A DNA stretch of 64,000 nt from Bryobacteraceae bacterium (GCA_023384675.1 JAHDVK010000014.1:1-64000), one strand, 5' to 3'; positions 54,185 through 62,647 are shown, counted from the stretch's first letter. Made by a program: numbers and translations. The notes: generated by a model not told the origin, from the sequence alone.

Positions 54185-54193
54185 ATTGTAGCA
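54185..54193 (-). promoter_or_regulatory. Candidate extended -10 promoter for the microcompartment operon
   Basis: On the minus strand TGC-TACAAT matches an extended -10 element whose last base is 11 bases before the aldolase ATG. The mRNA would have almost no leader. No matching -35 is clear. Confidence 0.4.
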
Positions 54194-54211
54194 AAGGGAC
54201 GTGCGGGGCAC

Positions 54212-54220
54212 TGGTACACT
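54212..54220 (+). promoter_or_regulatory. Candidate extended -10 promoter for the DUF2911 gene
   Basis: TGG-TACACT resembles an extended -10 element 26 bases before the start at 54247, with AAAGGAG following as ribosome-binding site. It shares the 73-base divergent region with the microcompartment promoter. Confidence 0.35.
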
Positions 54221-54246
54221 GGGCGAGTAAAGGAGCTTTCACGACG

Positions 54247-54789
54247 ATGCACAAGATCACGACCTGGGTTTTAAGCACCGGCCTGCTGCTGACCGGCGCG
54301 GCGATGACCATGGAGGCGCAGCGGCAGCGCGTCAGCCCCCGTGAAACCGTTTCGGCCACCATCGGCGGCAAGAAGGTAACGATCGAATACAGCCGGCCTT
54401 CCGTGAAGGGCCGCGACGTGTGGGACGCCAACGGCAGCCTGGCGCCCTTCGGCAAAGTCTGGCGCACCGGCGCCGACGAGGCCACCACTATTACCACCGA
54501 GGGCGACCTGATGCTGGGCTCGCTGCACGTGCCCGCCGGAACCTACGCCCTGTTCACCATCCCCGGCGACTCCGAATGGACGCTGATCGTCAATAAGGTG
54601 CCCAAACAGTGGGGCGCGTTTAAGTACGACGCTGCCCAGGACCTCGGCCGCGTGAAGATGAAGGCCGCCAAACAGGATAGCGCCACCGAGACGTTCACCA
54701 TCGAGTTGAACGCCACCACCGGCGCCAACGGTGTATTGAAAATGACCTGGGACAAGCTCTTGGCTTCGATCCCCGTGATGATGCACTGA
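54247..54789 (+). CDS. DUF2911 secreted protein
   Basis: A 180-residue protein with a signal peptide (TTWVLSTGLLLTGAAMTMEA). The DUF2911 pattern follows: VTIEYSRPSVKGRDVW, APFGKVWRTGADEATTI and GTYALFTIPGDSEWTLIVNK. The family is common in Bacteroidetes and Acidobacteriota, without a known function. AAAGGAG stands about nine bases before the ATG. A strong terminator follows. Confidence 0.88.
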   Translation: MHKITTWVLSTGLLLTGAAMTMEAQRQRVSPRETVSATIGGKKVTIEYSRPSVKGRDVWDANGSLAPFGKVWRTGADEATTITTEGDLMLGSLHVPAGTYALFTIPGDSEWTLIVNKVPKQWGAFKYDAAQDLGRVKMKAAKQDSATETFTIELNATTGANGVLKMTWDKLLASIPVMMH

Positions 54790-54806
54790 GCCGGTCCGTC
54801 AGCACG

Positions 54807-54841
54807 CGCAAACAGCCGGGCCATGCGCCCGGCTGTTTGCG
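54807..54841 (+). terminator. Intrinsic terminator after the DUF2911 gene
   Basis: A perfect 15-bp stem (CGCAAACAGCCGGGC with its exact complement) closes a CATGC loop, 17 bases after the stop. TTT follows the stem, though the T-run is short. It isolates the DUF2911 gene from the MscS genes. Confidence 0.75.
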
Positions 54842-54907
54842 TTTGCGGAGCTTTTCTGGGCAACCTGGAAAGCAGAGGGAGCGGCGGGGGCACCCCACAA
54901 AAGGCCT

Positions 54908-55870
54908 ATGGAATACCTGCAAAACATTGGAATTACCGTCGAACACGGCTTCGCGTTGGTCCGCGTGTCCGTCATTCTGGTCGCGGCGCTGATCGTCCAG
55001 TGGCTGTTGAGAGGCATCATCCGCCGCATCAAATTGAACGTGCTCGAAGTGATGCGGCGCCACAGTTCCGGCAGCGAAATCGAAATGACCAAGCGGGCCG
55101 ACACGCTGGCCAGCATCATCCGCAAGGCGCTGACCACGGCGCTGTGGTTTGTGGCATTGATGACCGCGCTGCGGCAGTTGGGCTTCGACCTCGCGCCGAT
55201 TCTCGCCGGCGCCGGCGTGGCGGGCGTCGCGCTTGGTTTCGGCGCCCAGTCGATCGTCAAGGACGTCATCAGCGGCTTCTTCCTGCTCATCGAGAATCAG
55301 ATCCGGGTCAATGACGTGTGCGTGCTCAACGGCACCGGCGGCCTGGTGGAGGAGATCAACTTGCGCACCACCGTGCTGCGCAGCCTCGACGGCATAGTGC
55401 ATATCTTCCCCAACGGGTCGATCACCTCGATCTCCAACATGACCCGCGAATTCTCGTTCTATGTCTTCGACGTTGGCGTGGCCTACAAGGAGGACACCGA
55501 CAAAGTGAGCCAGGTGCTGCGCGAGATCGGCGCCGAGATGCAGGCCGACGAGGAGTTCAAGGACTCGATTCTGGAGCCTCTCGAAGTGCTTGGCGTGGAC
55601 AAGTTCGCCGATTCCGCCGTCATCGTGAAAGCCCGCATCAAGACCCAGCCCATCCGGCAATGGGCCGTCGGCCGCGAGATGAACCGGCGCATCAAGAAGC
55701 GGTTCGACGAGCTCGGCATCGAGATCCCGTTCCCGCACATGAGCCTGTATTTCGGCGAGGCGTCGAAGCCCATCGCCATCACGGGCGGCGCTGCGATCGA
55801 CCGCGATGAGCTCAAGAAGACCGTGCGCGAAGTACTTGAAGAAGCGGGCATCGTCAAGCCTGGAGCATAA
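54908..55870 (+). CDS. MscS-family mechanosensitive channel, first copy
   Basis: A 320-residue small-conductance channel. Two to three membrane helices lead to the pore helix and beta domain: ILAGAGVAGVALGFGAQSIV, KDVISGFFLLIENQIRVNDV, FPNGSITSISNMTREFSFYV and a vestibule ending with MSLYFGEASKPIAITGG. It opens under membrane tension to release solutes. A C-terminal helix (DELKKTVREVLEEAG) goes beyond the fold. A paralogue follows 18 bases later. Confidence 0.9.
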   Translation: MEYLQNIGITVEHGFALVRVSVILVAALIVQWLLRGIIRRIKLNVLEVMRRHSSGSEIEMTKRADTLASIIRKALTTALWFVALMTALRQLGFDLAPILAGAGVAGVALGFGAQSIVKDVISGFFLLIENQIRVNDVCVLNGTGGLVEEINLRTTVLRSLDGIVHIFPNGSITSISNMTREFSFYVFDVGVAYKEDTDKVSQVLREIGAEMQADEEFKDSILEPLEVLGVDKFADSAVIVKARIKTQPIRQWAVGREMNRRIKKRFDELGIEIPFPHMSLYFGEASKPIAITGGAAIDRDELKKTVREVLEEAGIVKPGA

Positions 55871-55888
55871 TCCCCAGGCTCCGGTCGT

Positions 55889-56812
55889 ATGCGGTATCTT
55901 CATGACCTGGGTCTGACGGCTGAGCATGCCTTTGCGGCGGCGCGAGCGCTGGCGATTCTGCTGGCTGCCGTAGTTGCGCATATGGCTGCGGCACGCGCCA
56001 TGGACCGTGTGCGGCGCGCGATGCTCGCCGCGATGCGGCGCCGGGCGCGGGCACGCAATGGCGAACTCGAAAAGCGGGCCGCTACGCTTGCCGGGGTGAT
56101 CCGCAAAGCCGCCGCCGCCGCCATCTGGCTGTTGGCGGGCTTGTCGATCCCGAAGCAGTTCGGCTTTGATCTGACCCCCGTACTGGCCGGCCTCAGCGTT
56201 GGCGCCCTGGCCGTGGGACTCGGCGCGCGCACGTTCATCGAGGATGTCATCAGCGGCGCGATCCTGCTCCTGGAAAATCAGATCCGCGTGGGCGACGTCT
56301 GCGAAGTCAACGGGCAGCGCGGCGCGGTCGCAGAAGTGAATTTACGCACTACAGTGCTGCGCTCAGGCGACGGGACAGTTCACGTCTTTCCCAATGGCTC
56401 CATTCGGCGGCTGGCGAATGTGACGCGCGGATACTCCTGCTTTGTCCTGGATCTGCCCGTGTCGCGGCGCGAAGACCCGGACAGGGCGATGGCCCTTGTG
56501 TGCGAAGAGGCGGCGAAACTCGCCGGTGACCCGCAATTCGCGCCACTGATCCTCGAGCCCCTCGAGATGCTCGGCGTGGACCAATTCACCGCCTCCGCCA
56601 TGATCGTGCGCGCGCGGCTGAAGACCCAGCCAGGGCAGCAGGTGCGCGTGGGCCGCGAGTTGAACCGCCGCCTGAAACGCAGGTTCGACGAACTCGGCAT
56701 TCGCTTTCCCCTGCCCTCCCGCACGCTCTATTTCGGCGAGGCGGCAGACCCCCTCAGGGCAGTCCGAACGCAACCAAACGGGCGCGCGACTGGGCCTACA
56801 ATAGGGAAGTGA
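55889..56812 (+). CDS. MscS-family mechanosensitive channel, second copy
   Basis: A 307-residue paralogue of the preceding gene, aligned throughout: MRYLHDLGLTAEHAFA against MEYLQNIGITVEHGFA, and LLLENQIRVGDVCEVNGQRG. It lacks the first copy's last helix. Its final residues (PLRAVRTQPNGRATGPTIGK) are encoded by the left 21-bp repeat and following bases, so the natural C-terminus may have been replaced. The stop overlaps the hicA start. Confidence 0.88.
   Translation: MRYLHDLGLTAEHAFAAARALAILLAAVVAHMAAARAMDRVRRAMLAAMRRRARARNGELEKRAATLAGVIRKAAAAAIWLLAGLSIPKQFGFDLTPVLAGLSVGALAVGLGARTFIEDVISGAILLLENQIRVGDVCEVNGQRGAVAEVNLRTTVLRSGDGTVHVFPNGSIRRLANVTRGYSCFVLDLPVSRREDPDRAMALVCEEAAKLAGDPQFAPLILEPLEMLGVDQFTASAMIVRARLKTQPGQQVRVGRELNRRLKRRFDELGIRFPLPSRTLYFGEAADPLRAVRTQPNGRATGPTIGK
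56753..56773. repeat. Left 21-bp direct repeat flanking hicAB
   Basis: A 21-base element starting CTCAGGGCAGT and ending CGAACGCAA. It differs from the right copy (57241-57261) at one base. It lies within the last codons of the second MscS gene, 36 bases before hicA. Confidence 0.7.
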
Positions 56813-57024
56813 AGGTCCGCAATCTGTTGAAGTTGCTGGAATCTCGCGGCTGAAGGTTGCGGAGAAGGTTGCGGAGAATGCGCGACAGCCACCGCCAATT
56901 CCGCCACCCGGATTACAGTTCGGTCATCACCGTATCTGGCAACCCTGGGATCGATTTACCCGAGGGCACGTTGAAAGCGATCCTAAAGGCGGCAGGCATC
57001 GACCGCGAAGGGAGGACGTCATGA
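56809..57024 (+). pseudogene. hicA: hicA toxin gene, disrupted
   Basis: Read from GTG 56809, the frame gives VKVRNLLKLLESRG then TGA (56851-56853) where HicA has Trp, and continues in the same frame with RLRR...MRDSHRQFRHPDYSSV and a normal HicA end up to the TGA at 57022-57024. Just after the stop, AGGTTGCGGAGA occurs twice in tandem (56854-56865, 56866-56877). HicA is an mRNA-cleaving toxin whose catalytic His lies in the SHRQF motif. Restart at ATG 56878 could make a 48-residue fragment that keeps that His. It overlaps hicB by ATGA. Confidence 0.85.
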
Positions 57025-57239
57025 CCTACACCGTGATTTACGAACAAGGGGACTCCTCGTGGGGAGCGTATGTTCCGGACTTGCCGGGCGTGGCGGCCGC
57101 GGCGGATACGCGCGAAGCAGTCGAGGTTTTGCTGCGCGAGGCTGTCGAATACCATTTGGAGGGACTGGCAGCGGAAGGCCAGCCGATACCCAAGCCGGCA
57201 AGTTTCGCTGGGGCGCTTGAGATTCAACCTTTGCGATAG
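57021..57239 (+). CDS. hicB: HicB-family antitoxin
   Basis: A 72-residue protein with the partial RNase-H-like fold of HicB: MTYTVIYEQGDSSWGAYVPD, LPGVAAAADTREAVEVLLRE and AVEYHLEGLAAEGQPIPKPA. It has no separate DNA-binding domain. It should neutralise HicA, but the hicA gene before it is broken, so it is effectively an orphan antitoxin. GGGAGG lies eight bases before the ATG. It ends two bases before the htrA-type gene on the other strand. Confidence 0.88.
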   Translation: MTYTVIYEQGDSSWGAYVPDLPGVAAAADTREAVEVLLREAVEYHLEGLAAEGQPIPKPASFAGALEIQPLR

Positions 57240-57240
57240 G

Positions 57241-57261
57241 CTCAGGGCAGTTCGAACGCAA
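57241..57261. repeat. Right 21-bp direct repeat flanking hicAB
   Basis: The partner of 56753-56773, with T for C at the twelfth base. It forms the stop and last codons of the minus-strand htrA-type gene, directly after hicB. Confidence 0.7.
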
Positions 57262-58645
57262 TAAACCGCAGCTTTCCGTTCCTCTCGATCTGCAGCGCGA
57301 GCGAATCGCCGGACTTTAATTTACGCAGCAGCGCGCGCAGACGGCCCACGGTGGGCGTGGCTTCGCGGTTCAGCGCATAAATCACATCGCCGGCCTGGAA
57401 TCCCTCTTCGAGAATCGGACCGTCGGCGCTGCGCGCGGCCACCAGCACACCGTGTTCGCGGCGGAAAGGCCCAAGCTGCGAATTCAGAGAGGGCGTCAAG
57501 CCGGTGGCGAACACGCCCAACTCCGGGATCAGGTTCTCTTCCTGCGAACCGAGCGCCGCAAGGCGTTCGGTCTCGTCGCTGCGCTCCACCACGGGCACAT
57601 CGAGCGTCAGGGTCTGCGAGCCGCGCAGTATCTCCAGCCTGACCGATTCGCCGATAGCTGGCCGGTAGACGTTCACGTTGAACTGCCGTGCGTTCTCCAT
57701 CCCGCGCCCGTTCAGCGTCAGGATCACGTCTCCGGTCACCAGGCCGGCCTTCGCGCCAGGGCCATCCTCCTCGACATCGGCGATCACCACGCCCCACGCC
57801 CGGGGCAGTTTCCAGGCTGCGGCCAGCGGCGGTGAAATCGTCTGCGCCACCACGCCGATCTCGCCGCGCACCACGCGGCCTCCTTTTACAAGCTGATCCA
57901 CCACGTTGGCCACGATGTTCGACGGCACGGCGAACCCCAGCCCTTCGCTGCCGCCCGATTGCGACAGAATCAGCGTATTGATACCCACCACACGGCCTTC
58001 CGTATCCACCAGCGGCCCGCCGGAATTGCCCGGATTGATCGGCGCGTCGGTCTGGATATAAATCATCGGGTCGTCCGGCCGGAATTGGCGCGCGGCCGAA
58101 GAGACTACGCCCAGCGTCACCGAATTGTCGAGACCTAACGGACTGCCGAACGCCATCACGATCTGGCCTTGCTCCACCGCGTCCGAATCGGCGAGCGGCA
58201 GCGCGGGCAGGCCGGTTTCGCTGATTTTCAGCAAGGCCACGTCGGTTTCCAGATCCAGCCCGATCAACTCGGCGCGCACGATCCGCCCGCTCGGCCGCAG
58301 CGTCGAAACTCGCGGCGCGGCGGCTTCGGGCGGATTCGGCAGCGTCACCTGCACCCGCTGCGCGTTCATCACCACGTGCGCGTTGGTCACGATCAGCCCA
58401 TCGGCGCCAATGATCACGCCCGATCCCGAACTCTGCTGCCGCGCCGCCACGCCGGGCTCGCCGGTCTCGTCCTCTTCCAACGGGCGGTATCCAACCGCCA
58501 CCACCTTGACGACGGAAGGGTTCACCTGCCGCGCCAGCGCCCGGAAACTGGCGCTCAACTGCCCCAAATCGCGCGTTTCCGCGCCATTTTGGGCGCTCAA
58601 ATGCGTCAAAAATGCGAAAAAAACGGCAATCGCGGCACTTCGCAA
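57242..58645 (-). CDS. HtrA/DegP-type serine protease with two PDZ domains
   Basis: A 467-residue protein with a signal peptide (AAIAVFFAFLTHLSAQ). The trypsin-like triad is H90 (VTNAHVV), D135 (ETDVALLK) and S208 (NPGNSGGP). Two PDZ domains follow, at about 265-360 (GAKAGLVTGDVILTLNGRG) and 380-467 (GFQAGDVIYALNREATP). It degrades or refolds damaged envelope proteins. Its last residues lie in the right 21-bp repeat flanking hicAB. Confidence 0.9.
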   Translation of the reverse strand: MRSAAIAVFFAFLTHLSAQNGAETRDLGQLSASFRALARQVNPSVVKVVAVGYRPLEEDETGEPGVAARQQSSGSGVIIGADGLIVTNAHVVMNAQRVQVTLPNPPEAAAPRVSTLRPSGRIVRAELIGLDLETDVALLKISETGLPALPLADSDAVEQGQIVMAFGSPLGLDNSVTLGVVSSAARQFRPDDPMIYIQTDAPINPGNSGGPLVDTEGRVVGINTLILSQSGGSEGLGFAVPSNIVANVVDQLVKGGRVVRGEIGVVAQTISPPLAAAWKLPRAWGVVIADVEEDGPGAKAGLVTGDVILTLNGRGMENARQFNVNVYRPAIGESVRLEILRGSQTLTLDVPVVERSDETERLAALGSQEENLIPELGVFATGLTPSLNSQLGPFRREHGVLVAARSADGPILEEGFQAGDVIYALNREATPTVGRLRALLRKLKSGDSLALQIERNGKLRFIAFELP

Positions 58646-58688
58646 ACGCTTCTTCCCCCGTGGCTCCTATTCTAGACTGGTTCTAGTC

Positions 58689-59642
58689 ATGCAACGCCGC
58701 ACCTTCCTGCAAACCGCGACGCTGGGCGCCGCCGCGAAACTTGAAATTCTCGCCCAAACCCCCATGCCCATGACCACTCTGGGCCGCAGCGGGCTGCGCG
58801 TTTCCCGCTTCACGCTCGGCGGCTATCACATGCTCGTGAAAGGCGAGCAGGAGTGCCTGCGCATCATCCGCCGCGCGCGCGAGCTCGGCGTCACCTTCTT
58901 CGACTCGGCTCAACACTACAACAAAGGCGAGAGCGACCGCATTCTCGGCCGCGCCTTCGAAGGCGCCGAACGTCAAAAGGTGATCCTGATGACCAAGTTC
59001 GAGAAGTACTCGAAGGCCGAAGCCATGGCGGGTCTGGAAGAACAACTGCGGCGCCTCCGCACCGGCTACATCGACCTGTGGCAGGTCCACCAGGTCGCCA
59101 CCCACAGCGAAGCCGATCAGGTCCTCGGCCCCAACGGCTCTCTCGAGGCCTTCATCCAGGCCAAAAAGCAGGGCAAGGTGCGGCACATCGGCTTCACCGG
59201 CCACCACGACCCCAGCGTCCACCTCAAGCTGCTGCGCGGCTACGACGGCTGGGAGACCATCCAGATGCCCATCAACCTGGTGGACCCGCACTATGAGAGC
59301 TTCATCACCAACGTGCTGCCGGTGGCGCGCAAGATGGGGCTGGGCGTGATCGCCATGAAGTCGAACGCAATGGGCGCGATTCTGCGCAATAACGTTGCGC
59401 GCATCGAAGAATGCCTGCGCTTCACCCTGGCTCAGGACATCGACACGCTCGCGTCGGGCGTCGAAACGGTGGACCAGCTCGAAGCCAATGTCCTGACCGT
59501 GAAGACCCAGCCGAAGCTGACGCCGGCCGAAGTGACAACCATCCTCGAACGCACCCGCAAAGGCCTCACGGGCCCGGCGGTGGAGCGCTACAAAAAGGGT
59601 GCTCCCGCCGCGCTGCTGCACCGCGACGGGGAGCGGGGCTAG
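58689..59642 (+). CDS. Aldo/keto reductase with Tat-like signal
   Basis: A 317-residue protein starting with QRRTFLQTATLGAAAKLEIL. An aldo/keto reductase barrel follows: LGRSGLRVSRFTLGGYHMLV, the catalytic Asp and Tyr in FFDSAQHYNKGESDRILGRA, and GYIDLWQVHQVATHSEADQV. It likely reduces an aldehyde or keto sugar with NADPH. The 3' end overlaps the cyclase gene by four bases. Confidence 0.85.
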   Translation: MQRRTFLQTATLGAAAKLEILAQTPMPMTTLGRSGLRVSRFTLGGYHMLVKGEQECLRIIRRARELGVTFFDSAQHYNKGESDRILGRAFEGAERQKVILMTKFEKYSKAEAMAGLEEQLRRLRTGYIDLWQVHQVATHSEADQVLGPNGSLEAFIQAKKQGKVRHIGFTGHHDPSVHLKLLRGYDGWETIQMPINLVDPHYESFITNVLPVARKMGLGVIAMKSNAMGAILRNNVARIEECLRFTLAQDIDTLASGVETVDQLEANVLTVKTQPKLTPAEVTTILERTRKGLTGPAVERYKKGAPAALLHRDGERG

Positions 59643-60268
59643 ATTCGCCGCAGCGCGGCGCGGGCCGGGGCGCCGTCGCTGCCGATGATCTTCAGGGGCA
59701 GGCAGGCGAGTTCGTAGGCGCCGGGCTCGACGCGCCGCAGATCGAGGCCTTCGATGATCCAGATTCCAGCCTCAAGCAGGATTTCGTGAGTTTCGAGGAG
59801 ATCCTGGCGGAAGCCCCCGACAGAGAGGTAGTCCACGCCGACCGCGCGGATGCCGGCTTCGGCCAACCGGCGGGCGGCCGCGCGCGAGATAAAGACAAAG
59901 TCCTCAGCGAAGGGCTGGTCGAGTAAGTCGCGGGCGCTGTTGAGTGTTTTGAACAAGATCCGGCCGCCCTGAGCAAGCGGCACGGGAAGTTCCCCAGGCT
60001 CAATGGAAACGGGGTGGCGGGTTTCGACGACGAGGGCGGGGCCGAGCACGGCTTCAAGCGGCATCGTCTCCATGCCCGCACCATCGGGCAAGAAGTGGCG
60101 CGGGGCGTCCATGTGGGTACCGGTGTGGACGCTCACATCCATCCGGGTGACATTGCATAGATCTCCCTTCTCGATCCACGCGGTTTGCTGGAAGCGCGGA
60201 GGCGGGTCGCCGGGCCAGACGGTCATCCCGTTCCGGAGCGGCATTGAGACATCGATCCAGTCGCCCAT
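59639..60268 (-). CDS. Cyclase-family metal hydrolase (kynurenine-formamidase-like)
   Basis: A 209-residue protein with the family's metal motif HTGTHMDAPRHF near residue 49, the start WIDVSMPLRNGMTVWPGDPP, and AVGVDYLSVGGF and THEILLEAGIWIIEGL. Members hydrolyse amides such as N-formylkynurenine, or lactones; the substrate here is not determined. It is convergent with the aldo/keto reductase and lies three bases behind the DUF1080 gene on the same strand. Confidence 0.87.
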   Translation of the reverse strand: MGDWIDVSMPLRNGMTVWPGDPPPRFQQTAWIEKGDLCNVTRMDVSVHTGTHMDAPRHFLPDGAGMETMPLEAVLGPALVVETRHPVSIEPGELPVPLAQGGRILFKTLNSARDLLDQPFAEDFVFISRAAARRLAEAGIRAVGVDYLSVGGFRQDLLETHEILLEAGIWIIEGLDLRRVEPGAYELACLPLKIIGSDGAPARAALRRI

Positions 60269-60271
60269 GTC

Positions 60272-61063
60272 TTAACGCCCCACGATAGGCCGCAGGGGCC
60301 GCCAATAGATGTTGCGGTAGGCCACGGGGCCGTGGTCACCCTGCAGCATGAGGGGATTCTCCGGCGCTTCGGCGATGGGCATGTGCGCGCGGGTGCCGCC
60401 GTCCACTTCCACGTCTTCCTGCACGAGGATGCCGTTGAACAGAACCCGGAGGAACCTGGCGTTTGAGGTCTTGCGCCCGGAGGCGTCAAAGCGCGGAGCC
60501 TGGAACCAGATCTGAAAGCTCTGCCAATGGCCCGGGGGGCGCGAGACGTTCACGCGCGGGGCCGAACCGCCCGCGGGCTTGCTGTCGATCCAGCGGTGAT
60601 AGATGCCGCCCGCGTCGGAGGTCTTCATGGGTTCGGTGGAGCCAAAGCTGTCAAACACCTGCACCTCATAGAGTCCGTGCAGATACACGCCCGAATTCGA
60701 TCCCTGCGAGACCATCCATTCGAGGTAGAGTTCCATGTCGCCAAACTTCGGCTCCGTGACCAGGTTGACGGTGCGGCCGGTAGGACCGTTCACGATACGG
60801 GATCCCGGCCCTTTACGTCCAGACAGGCGCGTGGGGGCAAGCAGACGGTCGAAGAAGACGCCGGGCGTTGTGTACCACTCGTTCGGCGGGTTTCTGTCCT
60901 GACCCACCCAGCCGGCAAGATCACGTCCATTCAGCAGGGGCTGCCAGCCCTCTTCCAGCAGATAGGGCGGGTCTCCGTGGTGCTCGCCATCGGTGAGCGG
61001 GGAACGCTGCTGAGCGAGGATCAGGCCCGGCAGCAGGAATGCGAGGAGAGCGGCGCGCATCAT
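60272..61063 (-). CDS. DUF1080 (3-keto-disaccharide hydrolase-like) secreted protein
   Basis: A 263-residue protein with a signal peptide (MRAALLAFLLPGLILAQ). DUF1080 beta-sandwich segments are EEGWQPLLNGRDLAGWVGQD, FGDMELYLEWMVSQGSNSGV and GLYEVQVFDSFGSTEPMKTS, typical of lectin-like glycoside-active proteins. The start is the first of two Met codons at 61063. Upstream codons look non-coding. Confidence 0.85.
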   Translation of the reverse strand: MMRAALLAFLLPGLILAQQRSPLTDGEHHGDPPYLLEEGWQPLLNGRDLAGWVGQDRNPPNEWYTTPGVFFDRLLAPTRLSGRKGPGSRIVNGPTGRTVNLVTEPKFGDMELYLEWMVSQGSNSGVYLHGLYEVQVFDSFGSTEPMKTSDAGGIYHRWIDSKPAGGSAPRVNVSRPPGHWQSFQIWFQAPRFDASGRKTSNARFLRVLFNGILVQEDVEVDGGTRAHMPIAEAPENPLMLQGDHGPVAYRNIYWRPLRPIVGR

Positions 61064-61082
61064 GCGCTCATTATATGGCGCT

Positions 61083-61994
61083 TCACTTCTTGCGGACAGG
61101 CGCTTTGCGCGCGGGAGCGCGGCGAACGGGTTGAGCGGCACGCACGACGGCGTAGCCGAGTGCCATCCACGCCTCCGATGGTTTGCCGAGTAGTTCGAAG
61201 CCCGCGCCGGCGAGGGGGACTGGCGGCGGTGCGGAATCATCGCTGAACACAGTATAGGTGGAACAGGGCGCGTCGCAAGCGGGCGTGGGTTCGCCTTCGT
61301 CCACCGCCACCCGAAGAGGTACGGGGACGGCGGTCTTCACGGCGCGCGTGGTTTCGAGCACCACATAGCGGCCTGCTTCGGAAACCGGCCCGGAGATGTA
61401 GGCGGCGGTTTCGGCGTCGACATGGACTCCGCGCACGGCCTCGCATTCGGCGAGCAGGCGCATGACCTCCTCCGCGGTGGGGTCTTCGAGTCCGATGACG
61501 AGTTCCACGGCGCGCTCGCGCGCGGCGTCGGAGATGGCCCTTAGTGTTTCGATCCGTTCCGGGGTGAGTGGTTCAGCGTCGAGCACGAAGTGGAACCGGT
61601 TGAAGCGCAGCCGGGCGAGCTCGGTGAATTGTTCGAACCAGGCTTCAGGTGTGCGGTCCCAATCATCCTGCGAGGCGGCGCGCCGTACGCCGCGCAAAGG
61701 CAGCTTCGCCTGACCCTTCACGGAAAGTAACTGGCCGCGGGTTCGAATCTGCGTAGCCGCTTCGAGCAAGCCGTATACGAGGCCACGCAAGCTGCCGCCG
61801 CGCACAAGGCCCGGCAGGATTTGGAAGCCCTCATCCGGCAGGACCATGGAATACTCAGTGCGGACGCGGAAGGTGGCGGGGTTGAGCTTACGTTCGCGGA
61901 TAGCCTCGTCGAGTTCAGCGCGGGCGAAGTCGAGGGGGCCGGCTGGGAAGACGAGCGGGGCGGCGGCGAGAATGAGCGCCGCGGCTCTAAGCAA
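61083..61994 (-). CDS. Secreted protein, possibly a reduced glycoside-hydrolase-like domain
   Basis: A 303-residue protein with a signal peptide (LRAAALILAAAPLVFPAG). GLVYGLLEAATQIRTRGQLL resembles the N-terminal region of alpha-glucuronidase or GH20-type enzymes. FTELARLRFNRFHFVLDAEP looks like the first barrel strands, but the catalytic part is short and no Glu/Asp pair is evident. The C-terminus is Ala/Lys/Arg-rich. It may be a truncated or non-catalytic relative. Confidence 0.5.
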   Translation of the reverse strand: MLRAAALILAAAPLVFPAGPLDFARAELDEAIRERKLNPATFRVRTEYSMVLPDEGFQILPGLVRGGSLRGLVYGLLEAATQIRTRGQLLSVKGQAKLPLRGVRRAASQDDWDRTPEAWFEQFTELARLRFNRFHFVLDAEPLTPERIETLRAISDAARERAVELVIGLEDPTAEEVMRLLAECEAVRGVHVDAETAAYISGPVSEAGRYVVLETTRAVKTAVPVPLRVAVDEGEPTPACDAPCSTYTVFSDDSAPPPVPLAGAGFELLGKPSEAWMALGYAVVRAAQPVRRAPARKAPVRKK

Positions 61995-62131
61995 CCTTGC
62001 GCCTCCGGCTCCGCGCGGGCGAGCAAAGTAGGGTGCGGAGTTGGTTCGGCATCACTCCTTTTAGCGTAACCCCAATCGCCGCGCTGCCCCAAGGCTGGGC
62101 GGCGTCGCCGGGCGGCGAAGACAATCGAATT

Positions 62132-62647
62132 CTAGCGGCCGAGGAACTTGCCGAGCATACCGAGCGCCTGTCCGGCCGGGGACGTCCCGCCGCCGGTCAA
62201 GAGGCCCATAAGGCCTGCGGCGCCGGAACTGCCGCCCTTGGTGGACTGGCTTAAAGTCCCCATAAGAGTGGCGGCCACCAGAGGGAGCAACTTCTTGAGC
62301 ATCTCTTCGCTGATGCCTGTTTGCCCGGCAACCTGTTTGGCCAACGCGCGGCTGGCGTCTTTGCTTCCGAGCAGGTGGCTTAGAATTCCGTTGCCGTCCT
62401 GAGCGCTTTCCGGCCGGGCTAAGTGCTCGGGATGCTCGACATAATCGGCGTGCCGGCCACGGCTGAGCGCACCGATCAGTCCGTCCGTGCCGCCCGAGGC
62501 GATGTTAGCTTGCATTGCCCTGGTCAGCGCGGGGAGCAGATGCTGGACGGCCGAGGCGGTCTGGCTGCGGTCGAGGCCGGCGCTTCTCGATAGCTGGTCC
62601 ACCACGCTGCCCCCTTGGGCCTGCAAAACCATATCCAGCAAATTCAT
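62132..62647 (-). CDS. DUF937 protein
   Basis: A 171-residue protein with DUF937/YidB features: MNLLDMVLQAQGGSVVDQLS, LDRSQTASAVQHLLPALTRA and a Gly-rich helical end (LLTGGGTSPAGQALGMLGKF). The role is unknown. It is divergent from the BON/LysM gene, with 92 bases between the starts. Confidence 0.8.
   Translation of the reverse strand: MNLLDMVLQAQGGSVVDQLSRSAGLDRSQTASAVQHLLPALTRAMQANIASGGTDGLIGALSRGRHADYVEHPEHLARPESAQDGNGILSHLLGSKDASRALAKQVAGQTGISEEMLKKLLPLVAATLMGTLSQSTKGGSSGAAGLMGLLTGGGTSPAGQALGMLGKFLGR

Noticed and set aside
56851-56853. The TGA in hicA as a selenocysteine codon, given that selA is present
   Set aside because: The position is Trp in HicA (a one-base change from TGG), there is a duplication right after it, and no selenocysteine insertion hairpin is evident.
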